Below are positions 17,732 through 27,193 of a DNA stretch of 64,000 nt, in pieces. Every line of letters starts with the position of its first letter. Positions within the stretch are counted from its first letter, which is position 1. The DNA comes from Virgibacillus halotolerans (GTDB lineage Bacteria > Bacillota > Bacilli > Bacillales > Amphibacillaceae), in the NCBI RefSeq assembly GCF_016908515.1, contig NZ_JAFBEA010000005.1, positions 186,001 through 250,000 on the forward strand. The letters run 5' to 3'. A program made the translations under genes and the position numbers. The notes beneath the pieces were generated by a model. That model was not told the origin of the DNA, searched no databases, and worked only from the letters and a program-made list of their open reading frames with translations.

Positions 17732-19153
17732 ATGCGAAGCGATTTAAAACATTATATAAATGGAGAATGGATTGAATCAACTGGTTCTGAAACAACCGAA
17801 GTTATCAACCCAGCAACTGAAGAAATTATTGGTCGGATTAGTTTAGGTACAGAAGCGGATTTGGATAAAGCTGTACAAGCAGCACGCGCAGCATTTCCCT
17901 CCTTCTCACAAACAACAAAACAATATCGAATCGAATTACTAGAAAAAATTGCAGATGAATATGCAAAACGAAAAGATGATCTCATAAAGGTGATTACGGA
18001 AGAACTAGGTGCACCCCTTTCTTTATCTGAGAAAGTGCATTATTCCATGGGGTATCATCATTTTAAACAAGCTGCGGAAGAACTTAAAAACTTTTCCTTT
18101 ATTGAAAAACGTGATAAATCTACAATTATGAAACAAACCATTGGTGTTAGCGGGCTAATTACACCTTGGAACTTCCCAACCAATCAAACTTCTACCAAAA
18201 TTGCCAGTGCGTTTGCAGCAGGTAGTCCAGTTGTCTTAAAACCAGCAGAAGTAACGCCATATGCGGCAATGATGCTCGCTGACATTTTCGAAGCGGCTGG
18301 TCTTCCTAAAGGAGCCTTTAACCTTGTGAATGGTTCTGGCGAGGTAGTAGGCAATGCCATTAGCTCACATCCGGACATTGATTTCGTTTCCTTCACTGGT
18401 TCCGGTGCAGTAGGACAGAAAGTGATGGAAAATGCTGCGAAAACAATTAAGAAAGTCGCACTTGAGCTTGGTGGTAAATCACCGCTAGTTGTTTTAGAAG
18501 ATGCGGACATTAACAAAGCAGCAAAAACCGCTGTCTCCCACATCTCGATGAACACGGGACAGGTTTGTACAGCAGCTACACGTATTCTTGTTCCAAACGC
18601 CATAAAAAAACAATTTGAGGAGGCTGTTAAAGAGAATTTAGCAGATTTCCCTGTCGGCGATCCACAAAAAGAAAATGTTTCCGGTCCACTTGTTTCCCAG
18701 AAGCAATGGGATACCGTGCAAGGATATATTGAAAAAGGCATGAATGAAGCAACATTGCTCGTCGGGGGTACAGGTAAACCCGATGGCCTCGACAAAGGTT
18801 ATTTTACCAAGCAAACTGTTTTTACCGATGTTAAAAACGACATGGTAATTGCACAAGAGGAAATATTTGGTCCAGTCATGTCGATCATCACCTATGACAC
18901 GATTGATGAAGCGATTGAAATCGCTAATGACACAGTTTACGGTTTAGCTGGGTATGTAGTCGGTGAAGACCCCGAAACACTGCAAAAAGTTGCAGCCAGT
19001 ATTCAAGCCGGACAAATTACGGTGAATAACGCGAAAACCGATTATTCCGCGCCATTCGGTGGGTTCAAGCAATCCGGAATTGGCAGAGAATGGGGCGACT
19101 TCGGAATCGAAGAATACCTTGAACCAAAGGCAGTTATGGGTATGCCTTCTTAA
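17732..19153 (+). CDS. Aldehyde dehydrogenase family protein
   Basis: A 473-residue NAD(P)-dependent aldehyde dehydrogenase. The catalytic Cys is in [12 protein letters not shown] (about 276) and the general base Glu in LELGGKSP (about 245); the cofactor site includes [11 protein letters not shown]. The C terminus [13 protein letters not shown] closes the substrate tunnel. Aldehydes are oxidised to acids; the preferred substrate cannot be told. ATG 17732 is chosen because GGAG lies 10 bases upstream and the protein then starts [16 protein letters not shown]; an earlier in-frame ATG at 17687 lacks a site. Monocistronic with a strong terminator. Confidence 0.93.
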   Translation: MRSDLKHYINGEWIESTGSETTEVINPATEEIIGRISLGTEADLDKAVQAARAAFPSFSQTTKQYRIELLEKIADEYAKRKDDLIKVITEELGAPLSLSEKVHYSMGYHHFKQAAEELKNFSFIEKRDKSTIMKQTIGVSGLITPWNFPTNQTSTKIASAFAAGSPVVLKPAEVTPYAAMMLADIFEAAGLPKGAFNLVNGSGEVVGNAISSHPDIDFVSFTGSGAVGQKVMENAAKTIKKVALELGGKSPLVVLEDADINKAAKTAVSHISMNTGQVCTAATRILVPNAIKKQFEEAVKENLADFPVGDPQKENVSGPLVSQKQWDTVQGYIEKGMNEATLLVGGTGKPDGLDKGYFTKQTVFTDVKNDMVIAQEEIFGPVMSIITYDTIDEAIEIANDTVYGLAGYVVGEDPETLQKVAASIQAGQITVNNAKTDYSAPFGGFKQSGIGREWGDFGIEEYLEPKAVMGMPS

Positions 19154-19163
19154 TGTAAAAGAT

Positions 19164-19207
19164 AAAACCGGGCAGATTAAATCTGAATCTGCCCGGTTTT
19201 ATTATTT
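19164..19207 (+). terminator. Terminator of the aldehyde dehydrogenase gene
   Basis: AAAACCGGGCAGATT pairs perfectly with AATCTGCCCGGTTTT (15 bp), followed by ATTATTTTTT. Confidence 0.88.
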
Positions 19208-19257
19208 TTTCGATTAATAATGAGAAAAAGTTGTGACCGCTAGTAACCCTTCTCCTA

Positions 19258-19473
19258 TTAAATATGGGCAGGACCGAATATAAAGGGTGATATAATCACC
19301 AATACCCCCACAGCTATGTAAAGAACGCCAAAAATCCTTGCAAATCGTTTTTCATCCCCGTACATATTTGCCCACAAGAAAATAGTCACTAGGAATAATG
19401 CTCTTTTCGTCAAAACCAAATAACCTAAGTACATAATAAAAAGTCCGAGCAGCATAATCAATTTGGTTCCCAT
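19258..19473 (-). CDS. Small membrane protein, unknown
   Basis: A 71-residue protein with two or three hydrophobic helices (KLIMLLGLFIMYLGYLVL, ALFLVTIFLWANMYG, FGVLYIAVGVLVIISPFIF). The start at 19473 has GGAAGGAG 7 bases upstream; the frame is open further but without a site. I do not recognise a family. It lies between a terminator and the SulP gene and points away from the latter. Confidence 0.55.
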   Translation of the reverse strand: MGTKLIMLLGLFIMYLGYLVLTKRALFLVTIFLWANMYGDEKRFARIFGVLYIAVGVLVIISPFIFGPAHI

Positions 19474-19633
19474 TCCATTACTCCTTCCTAGTACGTCTAC
19501 AAACAACCATACGAATGAGACAAGAAAAAGTTTCATTTCGAATATCAATCTAAATCTTCTGCCTTTATATGGTATAATTGATCTGAACGCTTTTTAAGCA
19601 ATGCTTACAACTATAATTTAGGAGAGATTTGTA

Positions 19634-21349
19634 TTGTTCAAAGATGAACGCTTTAAAGGGCTTTCTGCTAATGATTTAAAGCGTGATTTAATTGCTGGTG
19701 TAACGGTAGGTATTGTTGCAATGCCACTTGGGATGGCCTTTGCTATCGCGTCTGGAGTAAATCCTGAATATGGGCTTTATACAACTATTATTGCGGGGAT
19801 ATTAGTCGCTTTACTTGGTGGATCCAGATTTCAGATAGCTGGACCAACCGGTGCATTTATACCAATATTGCTTGCCATCGTTTTACAATACGGCTATGAA
19901 AATTTATTAATTGCCGGATTTCTAGCAGGTATTATGCTGATGATTATGGGTGTATTTAAATTAGGGAACTTAATCACCTATATTCCCCGTTCCGTAACAA
20001 TTGGATTCACATCCGGAATTGCTGTCATTATTTTCAGTGGACAAATTGGTGACTTCCTAGGTTTGGAAGGGCTGGAAAAAAAAGAATATTTCCATGAAAA
20101 TATGATACAGCTATTTAAAAATGTATCAACGATCAATGGATTTAGCGTCTTAACAGCAGTGATGGGGATACTCATTATTGTTTTCCTCCCCAAGTTCTTC
20201 CCACGGGTACCCGTTCTTTTAGTGGCACTTATTCTCCCAACCATTATTGCCGTCATCTTCTACCCGGGAAAATTAGCAACAATTGGTACAGCATTTGGTG
20301 GGATTTCGCAATCACTGCCTTCCTTTAAATTTCCGGCCATTACGTGGGATAAAATTCTTATGTTATGGCAACCTGCTTTCGTTATTGCGATGCTCGGTGG
20401 AATTGAATCTCTGCTATCCGCAGTTGTGTCGGATGGCATGACAGGAAAACGACATAACTCCAACCGTGAGCTTGTTGGACAAGGGATTGCCAATGTGGTC
20501 ACACCGATGTTTGGCGGCATTCCTGCTACGGGTGCGATCGCTCGTACAGCTACCAACATTAAAAGTGGCGCAGTCAGCCCTTTTTCCGGGATTTTCCAAG
20601 GGATATTCGTGTTAGTTACTTTATTATTATTTGCGCCATATGCATCCAACATTCCATTGGCAAGTATGGCTCCTATCTTAATGATTGTTGCATTTAACAT
20701 GAGTGAATATAAATCATTCTGGCATATATTAAGATTCAAATCGAGTGATTCACTTGTTTTGGCAGCGACATTTCTTTTGACCGTCTTCGTCAATCTTACT
20801 GTTGCAGTGCAAATTGGGCTTTTACTGGCAATGGTCTCATTTATTAAACGAATGAGTGAAGTATTTGAAATAGAGAAAGTCATACCTGCATTGGCAAAGG
20901 ATGAAAATAGAGAAACAAGCGAGATTGAATCGAAGTGTCCGCAGCTAGCCTTTTATACCGTAACCGGGGCTTTATTTTTTGGAGCGGCAGATAAATTTGA
21001 AACCATCATCACGCGCTCCATCAACAAACGTCCGACAGTACTCATATTAAAAATAAGGCATGTCCCAATGATTGATGCAACGGCTGAAGCAAACTTAGGT
21101 TCCTTGGTGAAAGATTTTAATAAAATAGGTGGAACGGTTTTAATTGCTGAAGCAAATGAAGCTGTCATTAAAGTGCTTCAAACTAGTGGATTGTATGAAA
21201 CTATCGGCAGCGAGCACTTTTTCAATGATTCCACAGATGCCATTGATTATGGGTTAAAAATCATTAACGTAAAAAAATGCCCGATTTGTTCGCACTCCGG
21301 GCGTACAACTTGTAAAGTTTTTCAGGAAAGTACTACATTAGATAAATAA
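19634..21349 (+). CDS. SulP family inorganic anion transporter with STAS domain
   Basis: A 571-residue transporter: about 12 membrane helices in residues 10-410 with the SulP marker stretches PLGMAFAIASGVNPEYGLYT and GGSRFQIAGPTGAF, then a STAS domain (about 430-545; the loop MIDATAEANL corresponds to the nucleotide/phospho site). Substrates of the family include sulfate, bicarbonate and molybdate. The start is TTG at 19634 with GGAGAG 7 bases upstream. Unusual is a Cys-rich tail after the STAS domain, CPICSHSGRTTC, that could bind zinc. Confidence 0.93.
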   Translation: MFKDERFKGLSANDLKRDLIAGVTVGIVAMPLGMAFAIASGVNPEYGLYTTIIAGILVALLGGSRFQIAGPTGAFIPILLAIVLQYGYENLLIAGFLAGIMLMIMGVFKLGNLITYIPRSVTIGFTSGIAVIIFSGQIGDFLGLEGLEKKEYFHENMIQLFKNVSTINGFSVLTAVMGILIIVFLPKFFPRVPVLLVALILPTIIAVIFYPGKLATIGTAFGGISQSLPSFKFPAITWDKILMLWQPAFVIAMLGGIESLLSAVVSDGMTGKRHNSNRELVGQGIANVVTPMFGGIPATGAIARTATNIKSGAVSPFSGIFQGIFVLVTLLLFAPYASNIPLASMAPILMIVAFNMSEYKSFWHILRFKSSDSLVLAATFLLTVFVNLTVAVQIGLLLAMVSFIKRMSEVFEIEKVIPALAKDENRETSEIESKCPQLAFYTVTGALFFGAADKFETIITRSINKRPTVLILKIRHVPMIDATAEANLGSLVKDFNKIGGTVLIAEANEAVIKVLQTSGLYETIGSEHFFNDSTDAIDYGLKIINVKKCPICSHSGRTTCKVFQESTTLDK

Positions 21350-21359
21350 AATTGCAAAA

Positions 21360-21386
21360 GCCAGCATCCACTTACCAGATGCTGGC
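21360..21386. terminator. Bidirectional terminator between SulP and oxidoreductase genes
   Basis: GCCAGCATC and GATGCTGGC form a 9-bp stem; CCTTTCT follows on plus and TTTTGC on minus. The two genes converge here. Confidence 0.75.
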
Positions 21387-21395
21387 CCTTTCTAA

Positions 21396-22748
21396 TTAAA
21401 GCATAGATGGGATATCCGAAACGGCTGTCGGAAATACATAGGTCACTTTTTTCAAATCAGCTGTTGTCAAATTCAGTTGAATAGCCATGGCAAAATAATT
21501 GATTAGTTCTCCGGCTTCCCCACCAAGTAAGTGGGCACCTAAAATATGATCCGAATCTTTATCTATGATTATTTTTACTGCTGCGGTGTCGTCATTCGTA
21601 TGTTTATACGTGAACCACTCCGCTATATCCATGTTGTTCACTCTGGTATTGTATCCGGCATCTTCAGCCTGTTGTTCTGACATACCTGCCATTGCAAGCT
21701 TAGGCGTTGTAAATACGACAGATGGCACTCCCGTGTAATCTGCTTGGTGTTTGTTTCCCTTTAAAATGTTATTGCTTACAGCTTCCGCTTCCAACTGTGC
21801 GACAGGTGTTAATGGTGCACCCGGTGTGTCCGCAACATCTCCTGCCGCGTAGACATCAGGGTTACTTACACTTTGTAAGCATTCATTTACAGTGATACCT
21901 GCCTTCTCATAATTCACATTTCCCTGTTCTAGATTTAATCGATCTACGTTTGGTGCACGCCCCCCACCATGTACGACAATATCACCAGCAAAGGTTACTG
22001 TTTCCTTATTTTTTTCCGCCTTCACCGTAAAGCCCTGCGTACTTTTTTCAATTGCTTTCACAGATGTGTTCAAATGTACGTTAATTCCAATTTCCTCTGA
22101 TTTATCCACAAGTCGTTTTACTAAATCAGGGTCAAATGCCTTGAGCGGGGATTCTCCCCGTTGAATAATATGAACCTCACTTCCCGCTCTTGCAGCAATG
22201 TGGGCAAATTCAAAAGAAACATAACCACCACCAACAAAAATAATCCGTTCAGGTAATGACTCCATTTCAAGAAATTCATCACTATAGGTAAGATATTGTT
22301 TCCCTTCGATTGGTAATGAGACTGGATCGGCACCAGTCGCGATCACGATTTTCTCCGCTTTAAGAATCTGACCATCATTAATTTGTATTTCATGCGCACC
22401 TACAAATGCTGCCTGTCCATGAAATGTTGCGATACCAGATTCTTTTAAACCTTTTTCCGTTGCATCCGGAACCGGGTCCGTAAATGTTCGTTTAAAATCA
22501 ATTAACGTTTTCCAGTTTACGCCACTCTTTGAATCAATACCTTTATGCCGCATTCGCATATTTTGATCAATCAATTCTGTCGCACTTGTCAATACTTTCT
22601 TAGGTATACAACCACGTATTGGACATGTACCGCCATATCCGCGAGAATCAATAACTGCTACATTCAGACCATCATTACGACATTTATTTGCTATCGCTCC
22701 CCCACTTGGACCGGTACCAATTACAATCACATCAAATTTCTCAGACAT
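21396..22748 (-). CDS. FAD-dependent pyridine nucleotide-disulfide oxidoreductase family protein
   Basis: A 450-residue glutathione-reductase-like protein. The FAD motif is VIGTGPSGGAIA (about 10-21), the redox disulfide is GGTCPIRGCIPKK (CxxxxC, about 39-51), the NAD(P) motif is VGGGYVSFEFA and the second FAD site is VYAAGDVAD. At the C terminus the partner-subunit motif normally HPTxxE reads FPTAVSD, so the catalytic His and Glu are both missing. The family transfers electrons from NAD(P)H to a disulfide or metal; here the changed dimer motif argues against ordinary glutathione or lipoamide reduction. Confidence 0.9.
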   Translation of the reverse strand: MSEKFDVIVIGTGPSGGAIANKCRNDGLNVAVIDSRGYGGTCPIRGCIPKKVLTSATELIDQNMRMRHKGIDSKSGVNWKTLIDFKRTFTDPVPDATEKGLKESGIATFHGQAAFVGAHEIQINDGQILKAEKIVIATGADPVSLPIEGKQYLTYSDEFLEMESLPERIIFVGGGYVSFEFAHIAARAGSEVHIIQRGESPLKAFDPDLVKRLVDKSEEIGINVHLNTSVKAIEKSTQGFTVKAEKNKETVTFAGDIVVHGGGRAPNVDRLNLEQGNVNYEKAGITVNECLQSVSNPDVYAAGDVADTPGAPLTPVAQLEAEAVSNNILKGNKHQADYTGVPSVVFTTPKLAMAGMSEQQAEDAGYNTRVNNMDIAEWFTYKHTNDDTAAVKIIIDKDSDHILGAHLLGGEAGELINYFAMAIQLNLTTADLKKVTYVFPTAVSDIPSML

Positions 22749-22907
22749 TACTTAACACCTTCCTCTTCTATTTACTATTTTCCCTGATGTTTACAACTTA
22801 AACAAAATTGCTTTTTTGGTAAGGCATTTTTTTTAGGTGAAAAAAGGTTGATTTGACGCGATAAAAACGTTCCTTGCGTAATAAAAAAAAGTTTTTTTAA
22901 GAAAAGG

Positions 22908-22936
22908 TTTATATTTTTGATTCTATGTGGTATACT
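22908..22936 (+). promoter_or_regulatory. Promoter and long 5' leader of the cold-shock gene
   Basis: TTTATA (22908-22913), 17 bp, TATACT (22931-22936). A leader of about 120 bases then runs to the start codon with no reading frame, as is usual for csp genes, where it folds as a temperature-responsive element. Apart from this and an upstream A/T-rich stretch I see nothing else between 22749 and 23064. Confidence 0.5.
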
Positions 22937-23064
22937 AAGATTAATTATTGATGTTCGTTTGCAATATACAAGATCGTTGTAACAGCTGTTAGTGGTTATC
23001 GTCTTGAATTATGAGAACAAAAATAGTAATAAACGTGCAATAAGCACATGGAGGCAAATATATC

Positions 23065-23265
23065 ATGAATAATGGTACAGTAAAATGGTTTAACGCAGAC
23101 AAAGGTTTCGGTTTCATCGAAGTTGAAGGTGGAGACGACGTATTCGTACACTTCTCAGCAATTCAAGGCGAAGGTTTCAAAACTTTAGACGAAGGTCAAG
23201 CAGTAACTTTCGAAATTGAAGAAGGCAACCGTGGACCGCAAGCTACTAACGTTGTTAAACAATAG
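23065..23265 (+). CDS. Cold-shock protein (CspA/CspB family)
   Basis: A 66-residue single-domain OB-fold protein. RNP1 is KGFGFIEV (about residues 13-20) and RNP2 is VFVHFSAI (about 26-33), with the usual [15 protein letters not shown] start. It binds single-stranded RNA/DNA and melts mRNA structure in the cold or in fast growth. GGAGG lies ahead of the ATG and a long leader suggests post-transcriptional control. Followed by a strong terminator. Confidence 0.96.
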   Translation: MNNGTVKWFNADKGFGFIEVEGGDDVFVHFSAIQGEGFKTLDEGQAVTFEIEEGNRGPQATNVVKQ

Positions 23266-23276
23266 TAAGTAGTAAA

Positions 23277-23320
23277 TAAAAGAGGCAATTCTCACTTTGT
23301 GAGGATTGCCTCTTTTTATT
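23277..23320 (+). terminator. Terminator of the cold-shock gene
   Basis: AGAGGCAATTCTCAC and GTGAGGATTGCCTCT form a long stem (14 pairs, one mismatch) around TTT, followed by TTTTTATT. Confidence 0.88.
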
Positions 23321-23336
23321 GCTTTCAATAAGTAAT

Positions 23337-23364
23337 AAAGCGACCCCAGCTTGGCGGTCGCTTT
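23337..23364 (-). terminator. Terminator of the symporter gene
   Basis: AAAGCGACC and GGTCGCTTT pair over 9 bp; on the minus strand TTTATTACTT follows. It lies 3 bases beyond the symporter stop codon. Confidence 0.7.
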
Positions 23365-23367
23365 AAA

Positions 23368-24897
23368 TCATTCGGAATATCCGGTATTCGCTCTTACTTT
23401 CACTTCTGCATAACGTTCCATGTCCGCTTCTTTAGAAAACTTAGTACCTATATACCCTCCGAGAAATCCTAAAGGCACAGAAATCAACGCGGGATTGTCC
23501 AGTGGAAAAATGGGATCCCCGACAAACAATGCCGCCCCCTCAATAGGTGAGAAAACGCTCGGACTAAGGGACACTAGGATTAATGCTGAAAATAGACCAG
23601 TTAGCATGGCCGTAACTGCTCCAGCCGTATTAAATCGTTTCCAATAAACCGTATAAAGAATCACTGGCAAATTAGCACTTGCCGCAATACAGAATGCAAG
23701 GGAAACAAGAAATGCCACATTCAATGATTGTGCAAAGAGCGCCAATAAAATAGCAAATACAGATACCGCTAAAGATGCATAGCGTGCCGCCAACATTTGC
23801 TGTTTATCAGAGGCTTTTCCTTTTTTTATGATTTGCCCATATAAATCGTGTGCGAATGCTGATGCGCCTGATAATACGAGCCCTGCAACAACTGCCAGAA
23901 TGGTAGCGAAGGCAACAGCTGATATGAAGGCAAATAAAATGTCACCGCCAAGTGCCTGCGCTAATAATGGTGCGGCCATATTCCCGCCAGGATTTGCTGC
24001 AAGAATTTTTTCATCGCCAACAAATGCAGCTGCTCCAAACCCAAGAAACAATGTTAAAACGTAGAAAATACCAATCGTCCATGTAGCAGTAATAACAGAG
24101 CTCCTTGCTGTCTTAGCGTTATTAACGGTGAAGAAACGCATGAGAATATGTGGTAAGCCTGAAGTTCCGAGTACCAATGCAAGCATTAATGAAATCGTAC
24201 CTAATGGCTGTGTATACTGTAACCCCGGCTTCAGATAATCGGCACCATGACTTGTAACTGTTTTAACTTCAGTAAACATCGTCGATAGATTGAAATTAAA
24301 CTTTAACAAAACGAGAAAAGAAATAATAACCATTCCAGCCATAAGCAGGATTGCTTTAGTAATCTGAACCCAGCTTGTCGCAATCATTCCACCGAATAAT
24401 ACATAGACTGTCATCATGACACCAACGATAAGTACCGCAATCCAATAATCAATGCCGAATAACAATTGAATAAGTGCTCCTGCCCCAACAAGTTGCGCGA
24501 TCATATAGAAAGTAACAATTGTAATGGTACTGAGTGCAGCCGCTCCTCTTACCTTTTTCGCATCAAAGCGGGAATTAATCATATCTGCCAGTGTATATTT
24601 CCCTAAATTTCTTAACGGCTCTGCAACTAGAAATAACACAACCAAGTAAGCAATTAAAAATCCGATACTATAAAAGAAGCCATCAAATCCAAATAATGCA
24701 ATCGATCCAGCAATACCAAGAAAGGAAGCAGCCGACAAATAATCACCTGCAATAGCTATTCCATTTTGCCAGCCTGTTAACTCGCCTCCAGCCGTATAAA
24801 AGTCACCAGTAGTTTGCGTGCGTTTGGCAGCAAAGTAAGTAATAACAAGTGTTAATAAAACAATTGCAAGAAAAAGAACAACAACAGTCACATTCAT
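23368..24897 (-). CDS. Solute:sodium symporter, acetate permease (ActP)-like
   Basis: A 509-residue SSS-family protein with about 13 helices. The family Na-binding region is seen in GDYLSAASFLGIAGSIALFG (about 50-69), plus GLPHILMRFFTVNN and the DLYGQIIKKG loop after SGASAFAHD, as in the ActP/MctP branch for acetate and other short monocarboxylates. It overlaps the DUF485 gene by 4 bases, the usual ActP-YjcH pair, and lies near acetyl-CoA synthetase. A paralogue of similar length is encoded at 29716-31260. Confidence 0.92.
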   Translation of the reverse strand: MNVTVVVLFLAIVLLTLVITYFAAKRTQTTGDFYTAGGELTGWQNGIAIAGDYLSAASFLGIAGSIALFGFDGFFYSIGFLIAYLVVLFLVAEPLRNLGKYTLADMINSRFDAKKVRGAAALSTITIVTFYMIAQLVGAGALIQLLFGIDYWIAVLIVGVMMTVYVLFGGMIATSWVQITKAILLMAGMVIISFLVLLKFNFNLSTMFTEVKTVTSHGADYLKPGLQYTQPLGTISLMLALVLGTSGLPHILMRFFTVNNAKTARSSVITATWTIGIFYVLTLFLGFGAAAFVGDEKILAANPGGNMAAPLLAQALGGDILFAFISAVAFATILAVVAGLVLSGASAFAHDLYGQIIKKGKASDKQQMLAARYASLAVSVFAILLALFAQSLNVAFLVSLAFCIAASANLPVILYTVYWKRFNTAGAVTAMLTGLFSALILVSLSPSVFSPIEGAALFVGDPIFPLDNPALISVPLGFLGGYIGTKFSKEADMERYAEVKVRANTGYSE

Positions 24898-25247
24898 TTG
24901 GTAGTGCCCCCTTTCTTAAGCTGATCTTCAATGATTTGATCTGCCTGCTTATCAAAGGTAGCAGCTTTTTTTACATAAATGGTACAGAGCACCCATGTCA
25001 TAATAAATTGAGCAAAGGCAAATAGCCATACCCAAGATATGTCGCCAAATGCCGGTTTGTTAAGAAAAGTGGTGTAAGATGTTAGTATGGGTAGCAAAAA
25101 GTAAAAAATCATAAAAAACACTGTCAAAGGTACAATGAATTTTTTCTTGTTATGCATTAATTTTTTAAACTGGTTGCTGTTTACCACTTTTACATAATCA
25201 GGCTTCTTTTCATCATGGCCTTCCATCTGCTGATTTTCATTACGCAA
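24894..25247 (-). CDS. DUF485 membrane protein (YjcH-like symporter partner)
   Basis: A 117-residue protein with two helices (KFIVPLTVFFMIFYFLLPIL and WVWLFAFAQFIMTWVLCTIYV) and the DUF485 start SNQFKKLMHNKKKF. It is the small partner encoded upstream of acetate permeases in many bacteria. The TTG at 25247 is used as start because AGGAGGG is about 7 bases upstream. Translation is probably coupled to the symporter through the ATGA overlap. Confidence 0.9.
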   Translation of the reverse strand: MRNENQQMEGHDEKKPDYVKVVNSNQFKKLMHNKKKFIVPLTVFFMIFYFLLPILTSYTTFLNKPAFGDISWVWLFAFAQFIMTWVLCTIYVKKAATFDKQADQIIEDQLKKGGTTK

Positions 25248-25340
25248 AGTAATCCCTCCTGTACTGTGGATCTATCCCGTTTTCTCCCGTAAGCAGATAG
25301 ATCCCAGTTAATATCACGCATGATTTCATTTGCATCTAAC

Positions 25341-27071
25341 CTATTTTTCCATTGTCGATAGATCACCTGTTGGCAAATCGAGATCCCATGCCTTTAGTAC
25401 ACGACGCATGATTTTTCCACTTCGCGTTTTTGGTAAAAAGTCACGTACTTCGATTTCCCTTGGTGCTGCATGTGCTGCAAGCCCCTCTTTTACAAACAAG
25501 CGAAGCTCCTCCTCTAGTGCAACTGTTTTAGAATAGCCATCCCTTAATGCGACAAATGCTTTTATAATCTCGCCACGAACAGGATCCGGCTTTCCGATAA
25601 CTGCTGCTTCTGCAACCGCAGGATGTTCCACGAGTTTGCTTTCCACCTCAAATGGGCCAACCCGTTCGCCAGAAGTAGTAATTACATCATCATCTCTTCC
25701 TTGAAACCAGAAATAACCATCTTCATCTTTTGATGCAAGATCACCGGATTCGAACCAACCTTCTATTGGAAAATATGCTTTAAATCGCTGCTCATTTTTC
25801 CATACTTTACGCAACATAGATGGCCAGCCTGCTTTAATACATAGTGGTCCCATTTGTCCCGGTGGAAGTTCATTTCCTTGTTCATCCAAAATGGCTGCCT
25901 CAATCCCTGGAAAGGGTTTCCCCATGGAACCTGGTTTAATTGGCATGGATGGATAATTAGAAATAATAATGCCACCAGTTTCCGTCATCCACCAATGATC
26001 ATGAATTCGTAACCCATAAACCTTCGTTCCCCAATGAACCACTTCCGCATTTAATGGTTCACCGACACTTAAAACATGCCTCAATGAACCGAGATCGAAG
26101 TCATTCACAGACGACTCTCCAACTGACATCAATCTACGAAATGCTGTTGGTGCACTTAGCCAGACGGTGACCCCGTACTTCTCGATTGTTCCATACCAAT
26201 CCTCAGGGCTAAATCGACCACCACGAATTAGGTTAGATGTACCATTCAGCCACGGACCGAAAATGCCATATGAAGTCCCCGTTACCCAACCCGGGTCTGC
26301 CGTACACCAATATACATCCTCTTCTTTTAAATCAAAAACCCACTTAGCTGTTTGATATTGCTGAATCATCGCATTGTGGACATGCAGGACACCTTTAGGC
26401 TTTCCCGTAGAACCCGACGTATAATGCAGGATCATCCCATCTTCCCGGTCAACCCACGCTATCTCCAAATCATTGGATGCTTCTTTCATTACTTGTTCAT
26501 AGTTGTAAAAATTCGTATGTCCATCCTTATTCGGTACATCTCCATCACCAACTACAATGATATGCTTTAAATTGGGAAGTTCGTTGTAAGGTACGCGTGA
26601 TAGTAAGGCCGGTGTCGTAATCAATGCGGACGCATCGCTATTTTCCAGGCGATCCCTAACTGCTTGCTCCATAAAAGCTTCAAATAGTGGGCCGGATACT
26701 GCCCCGATTTTCAATATCCCCATCATACTTATATAAAGTTCAGGTGATCTTGGCATAAATAAAAACACCCGCTCTCCCTTTTCAATCCCAATCGTACGTA
26801 ATACATTTCCGAACTGATTAGATAACAATTTCATATCCTGAAACGTATATTTTTCATCACGTTCCAGATCACTATAATAAAGTGCAACTTTATTTTTCCT
26901 CCATGTATTTGCGTGACGATCAATCGCTTCATGCGCCATGTTTACCTTCCCAGTCTCATGCCATGAAAAATTTCTCTCCACATCTTCCCATGAAAAACCG
27001 GCGTATGCTGTGTCATAATCCGGCATATTCGCCTGCTCCCTGATTGGAGCGATCATTTTATTCACTTGCAT
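25341..27071 (-). CDS. acsA: Acetyl-CoA synthetase (AMP-forming)
   Basis: A 576-residue acyl-adenylate enzyme. The P-loop YTSGSTGKPKGV is at about 234-245, the hinge/ATP motif GWFESGDLASKDEDG and the C-terminal GRDDDVITTSGERVGPFE follow, and the catalytic Lys lies in PKTRSGKIMRR. It activates acetate to acetyl-CoA via acetyl-AMP; the Lys is a known acetylation switch in B. subtilis. Length and sequence follow AcsA rather than the 650-residue Acs. GGGGG is 3 bases before ATG 27071; GTG 27065 is an alternative. A cre site at its promoter and symporter neighbours fit acetate re-use after glucose. Confidence 0.93.
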   Translation of the reverse strand: MQVNKMIAPIREQANMPDYDTAYAGFSWEDVERNFSWHETGKVNMAHEAIDRHANTWRKNKVALYYSDLERDEKYTFQDMKLLSNQFGNVLRTIGIEKGERVFLFMPRSPELYISMMGILKIGAVSGPLFEAFMEQAVRDRLENSDASALITTPALLSRVPYNELPNLKHIIVVGDGDVPNKDGHTNFYNYEQVMKEASNDLEIAWVDREDGMILHYTSGSTGKPKGVLHVHNAMIQQYQTAKWVFDLKEEDVYWCTADPGWVTGTSYGIFGPWLNGTSNLIRGGRFSPEDWYGTIEKYGVTVWLSAPTAFRRLMSVGESSVNDFDLGSLRHVLSVGEPLNAEVVHWGTKVYGLRIHDHWWMTETGGIIISNYPSMPIKPGSMGKPFPGIEAAILDEQGNELPPGQMGPLCIKAGWPSMLRKVWKNEQRFKAYFPIEGWFESGDLASKDEDGYFWFQGRDDDVITTSGERVGPFEVESKLVEHPAVAEAAVIGKPDPVRGEIIKAFVALRDGYSKTVALEEELRLFVKEGLAAHAAPREIEVRDFLPKTRSGKIMRRVLKAWDLDLPTGDLSTMEK

Positions 27072-27096
27072 TTTCCCCCTTTTAGACAAGCTTTTT

Positions 27097-27110
27097 TGAA
27101 AGCGCTTACT
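27097..27110 (-). promoter_or_regulatory. CcpA cre site at the acsA promoter
   Basis: TGAAAGCGCTTACT (plus strand) fits the cre consensus TGWAARCGYTWNCW at every position. A minus-strand TATACT at 27114-27119 places the transcription start within the site, so CcpA would repress acsA when glucose is present, as in B. subtilis. Confidence 0.83.
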
Positions 27111-27193
27111 AAAAGTATAGTTGATTACTCATTCGCATGGGCTTTTTTGGTTAAATGGTAGCAATTAATGTTTGAGTAGCCGAAAATTAACCT

